Assembly (NCBI GenBank): GCA_023667395.1
Contig: JAMPAC010000012.1
Coordinates: 1 to 64,000, forward strand
Reading direction: 5' to 3'
Length of the DNA stretch: 64,000 nucleotides
DNA from: Blautia sp.
GTDB lineage: Bacteria > Bacillota > Clostridia > Lachnospirales > Lachnospiraceae
The notes beneath the pieces are model-generated. The model did not search any database, was not told where the DNA came from, and saw only the letters and a list, made by a program, of their open reading frames with translations. Shown in pieces: positions 45,383-53,134 of the stretch. Position 1 is the first letter of the stretch. Each line of letters starts with the position of its first letter. A program made the translations under genes and the position numbers.

Positions 45383-46888
45383 CTAATTTATGACTGGCAG
45401 TTCCAGTATGATATCATAAACCGCTCCGCATTCCCGGCGCGTGAACAGAAGCATGCCGCCGTGGGCAGCCGCGATCTGGCTGGCAATGCGCAGTCCCATG
45501 ATATGGGGGCGGGCGCGTTTTGGCGTATCCCCTGTTTCCTCCGCGTTTTTCCCGCCTGTTTTATCCCCTGCCCTGCTCACCATCCCGCCTCCGGTTTCCG
45601 CTGAACTTCCCTTACCTGCTCCGCTTTCTGCCTGCGGTTTTTCCCCCGTTTCTTCCAACGCCTTTACAATCTCTTCCGGGATACCGCCGCCCGTGTCGGA
45701 AAAGCGGAACCGCAGGGTGTCCCCCACGCTGTCCAGGGCGATGGTCACCCGACAGCCCTCCGGATTATGGCGGATGCTGTTGCCGATGAGGTTGCGGAAC
45801 AGCCGCAGGAGCAGCCCCCTGTCGGCACAGACCAGCGCCTTTTCCGCTTCTTTCTGAATGGAGACCTGGATCTCATAACTTTCCCGCAATCCCTGGTTAT
45901 AATATTCCGCCACGCACTCCCGAAGCAGCGCCGCAGGGGAAAATGTGGTTTTATTCAAGGGCTGGGAATGGTACTCCAGTTTGGAAGTCAGGTTCAGGTT
46001 TTCCACCAATTCTTTCAGCACCATGCTCTGCTGGCGGATGGCCTCCGCTTTCCACCTGCTTTCCCCGGGAATCCCTTCGTCATGCATCAACTCGTCCGAA
46101 TATCCCGTGATCAGCGCCAACGGCGTCCTGATGTCATGGGACACCCCGGCGATCCAGTCCGTGCGGGCATCGTCCCTGCGCTTCAGCTTCTCATCCTTTT
46201 CCCGCAGCGCTGCAGAGGTCTGGTTCAGCCTGCGGGCCAGTTCCTTTACACTGCCCCTCTCCTGCAGTTCCACCGTCTCCCCGCCGGACAGTTTCATGAT
46301 CCCCTGCTCCACCGGCTTTAGGGAACGGTAAAAGCGCCACGCCAGGATCAGCACCAGCGCCAGCAGCAGGATCACATTCAGCAGAAACGCCGTCCTGATA
46401 TAAAAAGGAAAACTGTCCAGGATCCGCAGATCGCTCACCAGGCTGAACCTGGCAAATCTCTCCTTATCATATCCATAGATCATCAGCCCATAAGAATTCT
46501 TCCAGACCCCCACCGGATAGTCCTTTAAATACCAGCGGCTCAGCGCAGCGATATCCGTAAGTTCATAGTGCAGCGGTATCTCCGGCGGCAGCTCGTGGCT
46601 CCAGACCACATCGCCCTCCCCATTCACCAGCATCACCCAGACAAAACTGCTCTCCTCCAATATGTCATACCCTTCCGGGGACATGCGGTACTCCCCCTCC
46701 TCCAGGGTGATCTCCGCCGCTGCGGCATCCATCTTCTCCCGTCCGAACAGAATTCTGTTTTCATCTTCCATCCCCACCATCCGGTAACTCCAGTAAAAGA
46801 GAACCGAGAAATTGGCGACGACCAGCAGCACCGTCACCAGCACCGCCGTCAGCATATAACGGCTTCCGATCCTCCACAGACTCTTCAT
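45383..46888 (-). CDS. Sensor histidine kinase
   Basis: 501 residues. Helices near 13-35 and 168-190 flank an external domain; a HAMP-like linker follows. The H-box is GVSHDIRTPLALITGYSDEL with the phosphorylated His, the N-box RNLIGNSIRHNP and the G1-box FSDTGGGIPEE. Between G1 and the final ATP-binding part there is a low-complexity Gly/Glu/Ser insertion of about 45 residues (ETGEKPQAESGAGKGSSAET is its first part). It sits in the ATP lid, where this is unusual. It overlaps the response regulator by 4 bp. Likely senses cell-envelope stress for the divergent ABC exporter. Confidence 0.9.
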   Translation of the reverse strand: MKSLWRIGSRYMLTAVLVTVLLVVANFSVLFYWSYRMVGMEDENRILFGREKMDAAAAEITLEEGEYRMSPEGYDILEESSFVWVMLVNGEGDVVWSHELPPEIPLHYELTDIAALSRWYLKDYPVGVWKNSYGLMIYGYDKERFARFSLVSDLRILDSFPFYIRTAFLLNVILLLALVLILAWRFYRSLKPVEQGIMKLSGGETVELQERGSVKELARRLNQTSAALREKDEKLKRRDDARTDWIAGVSHDIRTPLALITGYSDELMHDEGIPGESRWKAEAIRQQSMVLKELVENLNLTSKLEYHSQPLNKTTFSPAALLRECVAEYYNQGLRESYEIQVSIQKEAEKALVCADRGLLLRLFRNLIGNSIRHNPEGCRVTIALDSVGDTLRFRFSDTGGGIPEEIVKALEETGEKPQAESGAGKGSSAETGGGMVSRAGDKTGGKNAEETGDTPKRARPHIMGLRIASQIAAAHGGMLLFTRRECGAVYDIILELPVIN

Positions 46889-47604
46889 CGTCCATCCTTC
46901 CTTTCTGCAGCCAGCCGGTAACCAAGTCCCCTCGCCGTCAGCAGGTATTCCGGGTGGGAGGGGTCTTCCTCGATTTTCTCCCGCAGATGGCGGATATGAA
47001 CCATCAGCACGTTTTCATAACCGTAATAATCATCGTTCCATGCCGCCTGACACAGTGCGTCGAAGGTGACGATATTGCCCCAGTTGCGGTAAAGCTTCTG
47101 CAGCAGAAGCAGTTCCTTGGCGGTCAGGCCGACGCTCTGTCCCTCCCATTCCACAGTGGCATTGCGCAGGGAGATCTTTCTCCGTCCCAGCGTCAGCGTC
47201 TCCTCCGGATCCATTCCCTGATGGGAAAAATAACTGCGCTTTAAAATGGCGTTCACCCGCAGCGCCAGTTCCTGGGGCAGGAAAGGCTTCGTGATATAAT
47301 CGTCCGCACCCAGCCCCAGGCCGAACAGCCTGTCGTTATCCTCGTCCCTGGCGGACAAAAACAGGATGGGCGCCTGGGAACGCTCCCGCAGGGTGCGGAA
47401 CAGCGTGAACCCGTCCCCATCGGGCAACATGATATCCAGGATCACCAGCTGGGGGCGTTCCTCCTCAAACTTTTTCTCGGCCTCCCTGCAGCTTTCCGCC
47501 GTCACCACAAGGCTGTATCCGTTCCTTTTCAAAATATCTACCGTCATGTCCAGCAGTTCCCTGTTGTCGTCCACCAGCAGTATTTTACAGTCATATAGAT
47601 TCAT
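46885..47604 (-). CDS. OmpR-family response regulator
   Basis: 239 residues from ATG 47604, which follows GGAGGCGCAG. Receiver domain with LLVDDN, phospho-Asp in LVILDIMLPDGDG and the FLSARDE and KPF motifs. The winged-helix DNA-binding domain starts near residue 135 (LTLGRRKISLRNATVEWEGQ) and ends RGLGYRLA. It would bind the direct repeats upstream of the divergent ABC genes. Confidence 0.92.
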   Translation of the reverse strand: MNLYDCKILLVDDNRELLDMTVDILKRNGYSLVVTAESCREAEKKFEEERPQLVILDIMLPDGDGFTLFRTLRERSQAPILFLSARDEDNDRLFGLGLGADDYITKPFLPQELALRVNAILKRSYFSHQGMDPEETLTLGRRKISLRNATVEWEGQSVGLTAKELLLLQKLYRNWGNIVTFDALCQAAWNDDYYGYENVLMVHIRHLREKIEEDPSHPEYLLTARGLGYRLAAERKDGR

Positions 47605-47775
47605 CTGCGCCTCCTGTTCTGAAATCGCCCCTGTCCATACGGAGCCTGCGCTTTCTTCCATCTATCAGCCACACTCTGCACCCTGTTTCAGCAACAACTT
47701 AGACAGTCACTGAACGATTACCCATTTTATACTATAAGCCATTTCCCCTTGCCTTTCCAGTTTGTACGCAAAACT

Positions 47776-47828
47776 TAAGGTAAAAATAAGGTGGATTTCA
47801 GCTGAGATTAAGCGGCGGGCGTTATACT
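47776..47828 (+). promoter_or_regulatory. ABC promoter with 11-bp direct repeats
   Basis: TAAGGT at 47776-47781 and 47787-47792 (11-bp period, typical for OmpR-family dimers) stands upstream of a weak -35 (AGCTGA, 47800-47805) and TATACT (47823-47828). The weak -35 fits activation by the adjacent regulator. Confidence 0.6.
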
Positions 47829-47875
47829 GTCTTCCAGCCGCAGTCCAAAACTCCTGCGGCGGAAAGGTATGGTAA

Positions 47876-48784
47876 ATGATGGAAACAGTGATTGAAACAA
47901 GCTTACTCACAAAATGCTATCATGGCAGAAATGCGGTGGAGGATCTGGATCTGTCCGTCCCCAGGGGAAGCATCTACGGCTTCCTGGGACCCAACGGGGC
48001 AGGGAAATCCACCACCATGAAAATGCTCCTGGGACTGGCAAAGCCCACAAGGGGAAAGGTGGAGATCCTGGGGAAAACCATGGACAGCAGGAACCGCCTG
48101 TCCATTTTAAGGGACACCGGTTCCCTGATCGAATCCCCAGCCTACTACGGACATTTAAGCGGCCGGGACAACCTGCTGCTCATCGCATCCCTGAAACAGG
48201 TTCCTGACAAACAGGTGGATGACGTTTTACGGATCGTGCGCCTCTCCGACCAGCAGCAAAAGAAAGTGGGGCATTACTCCCTGGGCATGAAACAGCGGCT
48301 GGGACTGGCGGCTGCTCTCCTGGGCTATCCCTCCCTCCTGCTGCTGGACGAGCCCACCAACGGCCTGGATCCCGCCGGAATCCAGGAAATGAGGGAGTTA
48401 ATCTGTACTCTCCCGCAGAAATACGGCATGACCATCCTGGTATCCAGCCACCTGCTGGCGGAGATTGACCAGATGGCGACCCATGTGGGCATCATCGACA
48501 AAGGCATCCTGATCTTCCAGGACAGGCTGGACATCCTCCATGAACACAGCCGTCCCGGGATCCGCCTGCGGACCACCGATAACGACGCGGCCTGTCGTCT
48601 CCTGGTACAGAACGGAATGCCCGTTCTCCGGGAGGAGGACGCGCTGTATCTGGATTCCCACAGCGACAGCGATGTGCTGAGGGTGGGACATTTATTGTAC
48701 AGCATGAACATCGGCCTGCTGCGCATCGAGGAAAAACAGACCAGTCTGGAAGATATCTTTTTGAGTTTGGTCGGGCAGCTTTGA
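47876..48784 (+). CDS. BcrA-like ABC transporter ATP-binding protein
   Basis: 302 residues. Walker A GPNGAGKST, signature SLGMKQRLG, Walker B LLLLDEPTNGLDP and H-loop SSHLLAE. A C-terminal regulatory extension is present, as in bacitracin/lantibiotic immunity ATPases (BcrA, LanF). It forms an exporter with the two permeases that follow and is controlled by the two-component system to its left. A role in peptide-antibiotic resistance is likely. Confidence 0.9.
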   Translation: MMETVIETSLLTKCYHGRNAVEDLDLSVPRGSIYGFLGPNGAGKSTTMKMLLGLAKPTRGKVEILGKTMDSRNRLSILRDTGSLIESPAYYGHLSGRDNLLLIASLKQVPDKQVDDVLRIVRLSDQQQKKVGHYSLGMKQRLGLAAALLGYPSLLLLDEPTNGLDPAGIQEMRELICTLPQKYGMTILVSSHLLAEIDQMATHVGIIDKGILIFQDRLDILHEHSRPGIRLRTTDNDAACRLLVQNGMPVLREEDALYLDSHSDSDVLRVGHLLYSMNIGLLRIEEKQTSLEDIFLSLVGQL

Positions 48785-48816
48785 GACGCGCAAAGAAAGA
48801 GAGGAATGGTATCATC

Positions 48817-49566
48817 ATGAAAGAATTATCTGTGGAATACAGAAAACAACGTCATTTATATGTCTGGGCGATCCCCTTGGTCTTTCTGGCCGTCCTTTTC
48901 CTGTGGGGCATCGCGGGGCAGAAAAATCTCTCGGACTACGACCTGGCCCAGGGCTATTCCTACCTGCTCTACCAGCTTCCCGTCCTGAACTGCATCTTTA
49001 TGCCCATCATGCTGGCGGTAATATCCAGCCGTATCTGCGATATGGAGGTGAAAGGGCAGACCTGGAAACTGTTATTCACCCTGCAGGATAAGGGCAGCTT
49101 CTACGACCGGAAATTTCTTACGGAATTCCTGTACCTGCTGCTCTTCTGCCTGGGAGAACTGGGCGTGCTCCTGCTTTACGGTATGCTGTTCGGCTACACG
49201 GAACCGCTGCCCGTCCTGCTGTGCCTGCGGCATCTGGGGACTACCCTTGTATCGGGAATCGCGGTACTGACCCTGCAGCACATATTATCCCTGCTCTCCA
49301 TAAACCAGATCATTCCCCTGCTGACAGGTCTTGCAGGTTCCTTCCTGGGACTGTTCTCCGAGTTCTTTCCCGCCGTCCTGGCAAGGCTGGTTCTGTGGGG
49401 CTATTTCGGTGCGTTCACCCCTTTCGGCATTGACTGGAATGAAGCGGCGCAGGAGATCCTATTGATTCCCATGGAGTTCCCTGCAGGACTCTTTGCCGGA
49501 TTTTGCACATTCACTGTCCTGTTCTATCTTCTGTGCAGGACTGTTTTCATCAAAAAGGAGGTCTGA
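48817..49566 (+). CDS. BcrB/LanE-like permease
   Basis: 249 residues from ATG 48817, 12 codons into the longer frame. Six helices (IPLVFLAVLFLWGIAGQK first, FPAGLFAGFCTFTVLFYLLC last). ABC-2-like lantibiotic permease subunit. It begins 32 nt after the ATPase stop. Confidence 0.85.
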   Translation: MKELSVEYRKQRHLYVWAIPLVFLAVLFLWGIAGQKNLSDYDLAQGYSYLLYQLPVLNCIFMPIMLAVISSRICDMEVKGQTWKLLFTLQDKGSFYDRKFLTEFLYLLLFCLGELGVLLLYGMLFGYTEPLPVLLCLRHLGTTLVSGIAVLTLQHILSLLSINQIIPLLTGLAGSFLGLFSEFFPAVLARLVLWGYFGAFTPFGIDWNEAAQEILLIPMEFPAGLFAGFCTFTVLFYLLCRTVFIKKEV

Positions 49567-49567
49567 T

Positions 49568-50308
49568 ATGATGCTGCAGCTGACTATAAAGGCGGAAAAC
49601 CGCAAATTAAAGGGATCCGTGATCTGGATCGCCTGCTTCCTGATCCCCATCATTCCCGCCGTCATGGGCACATTCAACTATTATATGAACCAGGAGATGC
49701 TCACCGGGGACTGGTACTCCCTGTGGACGCAGCTGACCCTGTTCTACGCCCTGTTTTTCTATGCGCCGCTGGTGGCGCTGTACTGCTCCTACCTGTGGCG
49801 GCTGGAGCATCTGGAGCACAACTGGAATGTGCTGATGACGCTGCCCGTGCCCGTGAGGGACATATTCTTCGGAAAACTGTATGTGATCGTGAAAGTGACC
49901 CTGATCACCCAGGTCTGGCTGTTCCTGCTGTTCTGCTTCTGTGGAAAACTGCTCTCTCTCCAGGGGCTTCCTCCGGCGGTGATCCTGCTCTGGGCACTGC
50001 GGGGAACCATGGCGGCGCTTGCCATCGGGGCGCTGCAGCTGCTCCTGTCCATGTGCATCCGCAGCTTCGCCATCCCCATCGGGCTGGCGCTGGCTGGCAG
50101 TGTCATTGGTTTCCTTCTGGCGAATTTCAGCAGATACGCGACTTATTTTTTCCCTTACGCCCTGATGCTGCTGGGCATGAATTCCAATTCCTACGAGGAC
50201 CGTCTGGCGGACCAGATGATTCCTTTCCTGGCAAGTACGCTGGCGTTTTTCCTGCTGTTCTGTGGGATTGGCATTTTGATTTTGAAGAAGCGGGATGTAA
50301 AAGCATAG
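49568..50308 (+). CDS. LanG-like permease
   Basis: 246 residues from ATG 49568, 1 nt after the previous stop, with AAAAGGAGGTCTGAT as ribosome site. Six helices (IWIACFLIPIIPAVMGTFNY first). Second permease half of the exporter. Confidence 0.85.
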   Translation: MMLQLTIKAENRKLKGSVIWIACFLIPIIPAVMGTFNYYMNQEMLTGDWYSLWTQLTLFYALFFYAPLVALYCSYLWRLEHLEHNWNVLMTLPVPVRDIFFGKLYVIVKVTLITQVWLFLLFCFCGKLLSLQGLPPAVILLWALRGTMAALAIGALQLLLSMCIRSFAIPIGLALAGSVIGFLLANFSRYATYFFPYALMLLGMNSNSYEDRLADQMIPFLASTLAFFLLFCGIGILILKKRDVKA

Positions 50309-50444
50309 CGCCTCTGTCCTACCGCAATATAATTAACATCCCTGATCTGAGGATTCTTTGCCGCAAGCTTTTTATCTAAAAACGCATAAGCAGGCTTGAA
50401 AGGCTTTGCCTTTCGAGCTCGCGTTGCTCGTCATAACCGTCCTC

Positions 50445-50506
50445 CCCATCTGCCCATGCAAGCATGGCAGATGGGCGTGGGCGCTTCTGACTCTGCTTAT
50501 TCGCGC
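50445..50506. repeat. Hairpin and 23-bp post-terminator repeat, copy 2
   Basis: CCATCTGCC/GGCAGATGG (about 50446-50474) with an inner ATGC/GCAT makes a strong hairpin past the ABC genes. CTTCTGACTCTGCTTATTCG at 50484-50503, completed by CGC, is the minus-strand copy of 39967-39989 with one mismatch. Confidence 0.6.
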
Positions 50507-50545
50507 AAAAAAGTGTAAAGCCTTTATCATCAAAAGACTTTACAC
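50507..50545 (-). terminator. BMC operon terminator
   Basis: Minus strand GTGTAAAG (50545-50538) / CTTTACAC (50520-50513) with additional CTTT/AAAG pairing inside, then six T (50512-50507). About 30-70 nt past the last BMC-operon gene. Confidence 0.85.
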
Positions 50546-50574
50546 CCTGCTTTACACGCTTATATCCGCGCTCA

Positions 50575-50964
50575 TTACATCAGATAAACCGGTAATTCCT
50601 GTCCAACGCCATATGCCACATAAGAAGACACGCTTTCTTCCGCTTTAGCACCTGCGGCGGCATCTTTCCCCGCAACAGATGACCTGCTGCCCGCATTGAC
50701 TTTACCGCCGGATTCGCCGGCAGTTGTCTTACCGCTTTTCGCTGTCTTGGCCTTCTTAGGTTTTGCGTTATCTTTGGCCGTTTCTGCAGTCTTCGCCGCA
50801 ACGCCTTTCTGGGACGCTTTCGCCTCCCTCCCAGGCTTTGTCCCTGCGCCGTCCTCCACGGCTTTCGCTGCCTTAACCTCCGTGCTGCTCTCCGCCGCCT
50901 TTGTCTCCGCGCTTCCCTCTGCGGCTTTCGCCGCCCTCTTGATACTACCTGCTCCTACGGACAT
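50575..50964 (-). CDS. Ala/Lys-rich disordered protein, candidate McdB-like partner
   Basis: 129 residues, nearly free of aromatic and large hydrophobic residues except the last 17 (SSYVAYGVGQELPVYLM). The N-terminus SVGAGSIKRAAKAAEG is basic. The middle is Ala/Lys/Gly/Thr-rich and should be disordered. The start has an excellent AAGGAGGT 8 nt upstream and overlaps the ParA stop by 20 bp. Small basic disordered proteins encoded next to ParA ATPases are the partners (McdB) that link carboxysomes to McdA. The place at the end of a BMC operon fits this. A histone-like DNA binder is the alternative. No homology is claimed. Confidence 0.65.
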   Translation of the reverse strand: MSVGAGSIKRAAKAAEGSAETKAAESSTEVKAAKAVEDGAGTKPGREAKASQKGVAAKTAETAKDNAKPKKAKTAKSGKTTAGESGGKVNAGSRSSVAGKDAAAGAKAEESVSSYVAYGVGQELPVYLM

Positions 50965-51745
50965 TCTTGTCTACCTCCTTTGCGAGCTCCAGATACTCTC
51001 CGGCGCTCCGCGCATTTTTCTTATGTACCATAACGGGCTTACTGTTATCCTGCGCCCATTCGATTTCACTGTCCACACGGATCACCGTGTCAAACACCGT
51101 CACTTCCTCAAACTCCTTTAAAACCTCCATGGTCTGTCTGCCATAATTCTTCCTGGCGTCCAGCTTGGTGATCACCACCCCCAGCAGTTCCAGGCCGGGG
51201 GCAAGCCTTTTCACATTCTCCAAAAACTCAAACATGTTCGCCACGCCGAAAAGCCCCCAGGGACTTGCCTCCACAGGCAGGATCACATAGTCGGAAGCGC
51301 AAAGGATGTTCATGACCCAGCCGCCCAGCGTAGGGGGCGCATCGATCAGGATATAGTCATATTCCCCGCTCTGCTTAATCTTCTCCAGCCCCCTGGCGAG
51401 GATCAGTTCCCGCTGCCATTTGGTGAAAAGTTCATATTCGATACCGCTCATCAGCGTGGAGGATGGGATCAGATCCAAATTCTCATAGGCCGTGCGTATC
51501 ACATAATCCGTCAGGTCTTTCTCGCTGCGGATGGCGTTATACAGGTTCTTTTCCCCCGCCGCGAATTCCAGCACCTGTTCCTCCGTGAAAAAAGAGAGGG
51601 ACAGGTTCAGCTGCATATCCCCGTCCACCAGCAGCACCCTTTTGCCCAGTGTGGAAAGGGAATAGCCTATATTGGCACATGTGGTAGTCTTACCGCTTCC
51701 GCCCTTATTATTCGCAAAGGCGATTGTCTTCGTCTGTCCTGCCAT
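50945..51745 (-). CDS. ParA/MinD-type ATPase, candidate McdA-like
   Basis: 266 residues from ATG 51745; a TTG at 51772 would add nine codons. Deviant Walker A NNKGGSGKTTT with the signature Lys, DGDMQLNLS (switch I region) and YDYILIDAPPTLGG (Walker B). The family forms dynamic ATP-dependent gradients on the nucleoid to position plasmids, chemoreceptors or carboxysomes. No plasmid ParB or parS-like repeat is present. The gene overlaps deoR by 38 bp and the disordered-protein gene by 20 bp, inside the BMC operon. Microcompartment positioning is inferred. Confidence 0.85.
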   Translation of the reverse strand: MAGQTKTIAFANNKGGSGKTTTCANIGYSLSTLGKRVLLVDGDMQLNLSLSFFTEEQVLEFAAGEKNLYNAIRSEKDLTDYVIRTAYENLDLIPSSTLMSGIEYELFTKWQRELILARGLEKIKQSGEYDYILIDAPPTLGGWVMNILCASDYVILPVEASPWGLFGVANMFEFLENVKRLAPGLELLGVVITKLDARKNYGRQTMEVLKEFEEVTVFDTVIRVDSEIEWAQDNSKPVMVHKKNARSAGEYLELAKEVDKNVRRSR

Positions 51746-52499
51746 AAAGACACTCGATTCCTTTCTCTGCAAAGTAACTCATCCATTCCTCCGAGGGCCG
51801 TACATCCGTCACTACCATGTGGATGGCGGACAGCTTACAGATCTGTGAGAAAGCTATATTGTCAAATTTCGTGTGATCCACAGCCAGGATCCGCTGCTTC
51901 GCACACTTCAACATGGTCTGCTTTACCTGGGAAAACATTTCGTTGGCATCCGTGATGCCCTTTTCCATATCAATACCCTTGCAGGACAGGATCACCTTGT
52001 CGGCGTTAAAGGAACTGACGCCCTCCATGGCCTTGGGACCCACCAGCGCCAGATAATTCTCCCGCAGCGTCCCCCCGGTGGATATGATATCCCAGCCGTG
52101 GACATCGGACAACTCCACCAGCACCTCGATGGAGTTGGTGATCACCGTCAGGCGTTTCCGGTTTTTCAGCGCTTTCACAATGGAAACCGCCGTGGTGCTG
52201 GGATCCACAATGATGTGCTCCCCCTCCTGCACCAGGCCGCTGACCAGTTCCGCAATCACCTGCTTGCCGCCCATATTCCGTTTCTTGCGGATATTGAAAG
52301 GCATGTCGATACCGGCATTTTCGTTCAGGATGGCGCCGCCGTAGCTTTTGGTGGCAAGGCCGTCCCTGTCAAGCTTATCCAGGTCCCTGCGGATGGTCTC
52401 CTCCGAAACGTCAAAGAGTGTGCTCAGTTCGCTGACAATGACCTTTTTCTCATCCTGCAATTTTTCTAAGATCAGATTCCTGCGCTCGGCTGCCAGCAA
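51708..52499 (-). CDS. DeoR-family regulator of the BMC operon
   Basis: 263 residues from TTG 52499. GGGAGG lies at a proper distance from this TTG but touches the upstream GTG, so the TTG is preferred; the product then begins MLAAERRNLILEKL, as DeoR proteins do. HTH VSELSTLFDVSEETIRRDLD at 20-45. The sugar-phosphate-sensing DeoR_C domain follows (ITNSIEVLVEL, STGGTLRENYLALVGP). Probably represses the operon until a fucose/rhamnose pathway phosphate appears. The palindrome at 61870-61886 is a candidate operator. Confidence 0.88.
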   Translation of the reverse strand: MLAAERRNLILEKLQDEKKVIVSELSTLFDVSEETIRRDLDKLDRDGLATKSYGGAILNENAGIDMPFNIRKKRNMGGKQVIAELVSGLVQEGEHIIVDPSTTAVSIVKALKNRKRLTVITNSIEVLVELSDVHGWDIISTGGTLRENYLALVGPKAMEGVSSFNADKVILSCKGIDMEKGITDANEMFSQVKQTMLKCAKQRILAVDHTKFDNIAFSQICKLSAIHMVVTDVRPSEEWMSYFAEKGIECLYGRTDEDNRLCE

Positions 52500-52579
52500 A
52501 ATATACACCTCCCTGTTCTAGTTCCAAGGCTGTTTTGATTTTCCAGTTCCGCCTCTGCACTTTCGCGCCTCATAAATCC

Positions 52580-53128
52580 TTACAGAATCGACTTGATGAT
52601 CTGGTCGTCGGGGTGTGCAATCACGGTGGAATCCAGGTACATCCCGCTCTCCGCCACAGCCGCCTTGGCCCTGGCTATTGCCGCATCCACGGCGGATACC
52701 TCGCCGCACAGGTACACATAAGACTTGCCGCACATGCCCTTTGCCACACGCAGTTCGATCAGTTCTACCTCGGAAGTCTTAGCCGCCACATCAGCCGCCA
52801 CGATGATGGATGCCGCGTCAAAGGTCTCCAGCACTCCCAGGGAACTCACCTTTTCAATATGGGTGGTTCCGTAGATCGCGGGGAAAATCCCCTCATCCGG
52901 GTTGCCCAGCACGAAGCTGTCGATCAGCTGCTCGCCGTACTGCGTTTTCGCCGTCGCCACCGCTGCGTCCACGGCGCTGAGATCGCCGGTGATCAGCGCA
53001 ATATATTTTCCGGGGCATACCACCTGTGCCTCCACCAACTCCACAGCCGCCGTCTTTACCATGGCATCCGCCGCAGTGACACCTGTGGAAACCGTCTTAA
53101 ATTCAATCATTCCTAACGCTCTGCTCAT
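52580..53128 (-). CDS. pduT: BMC-T shell protein, PduT-like
   Basis: 182 residues, two tandem BMC domains (residues 1-90 and 93-182; ALGMIEFKTVSTGVTAADAM and LGVLETFDAASIIVAADVAA). Trimeric shell facet protein. Cys38 in VVCPGKY matches the Cys of PduT that holds a 4Fe-4S cluster at the trimer pore. It lies next to the PduS gene, its known electron-transfer partner. It may carry electrons across the shell. Confidence 0.92.
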   Translation of the reverse strand: MSRALGMIEFKTVSTGVTAADAMVKTAAVELVEAQVVCPGKYIALITGDLSAVDAAVATAKTQYGEQLIDSFVLGNPDEGIFPAIYGTTHIEKVSSLGVLETFDAASIIVAADVAAKTSEVELIELRVAKGMCGKSYVYLCGEVSAVDAAIARAKAAVAESGMYLDSTVIAHPDDQIIKSIL

Positions 53129-53134
53129 GGTCCG

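Noticed and set aside
50945..51745. Plasmid partition locus or integrated plasmid
   Set aside because: No ParB, parS-like repeats or replication gene; the ParA gene is embedded with overlaps in the BMC operon.
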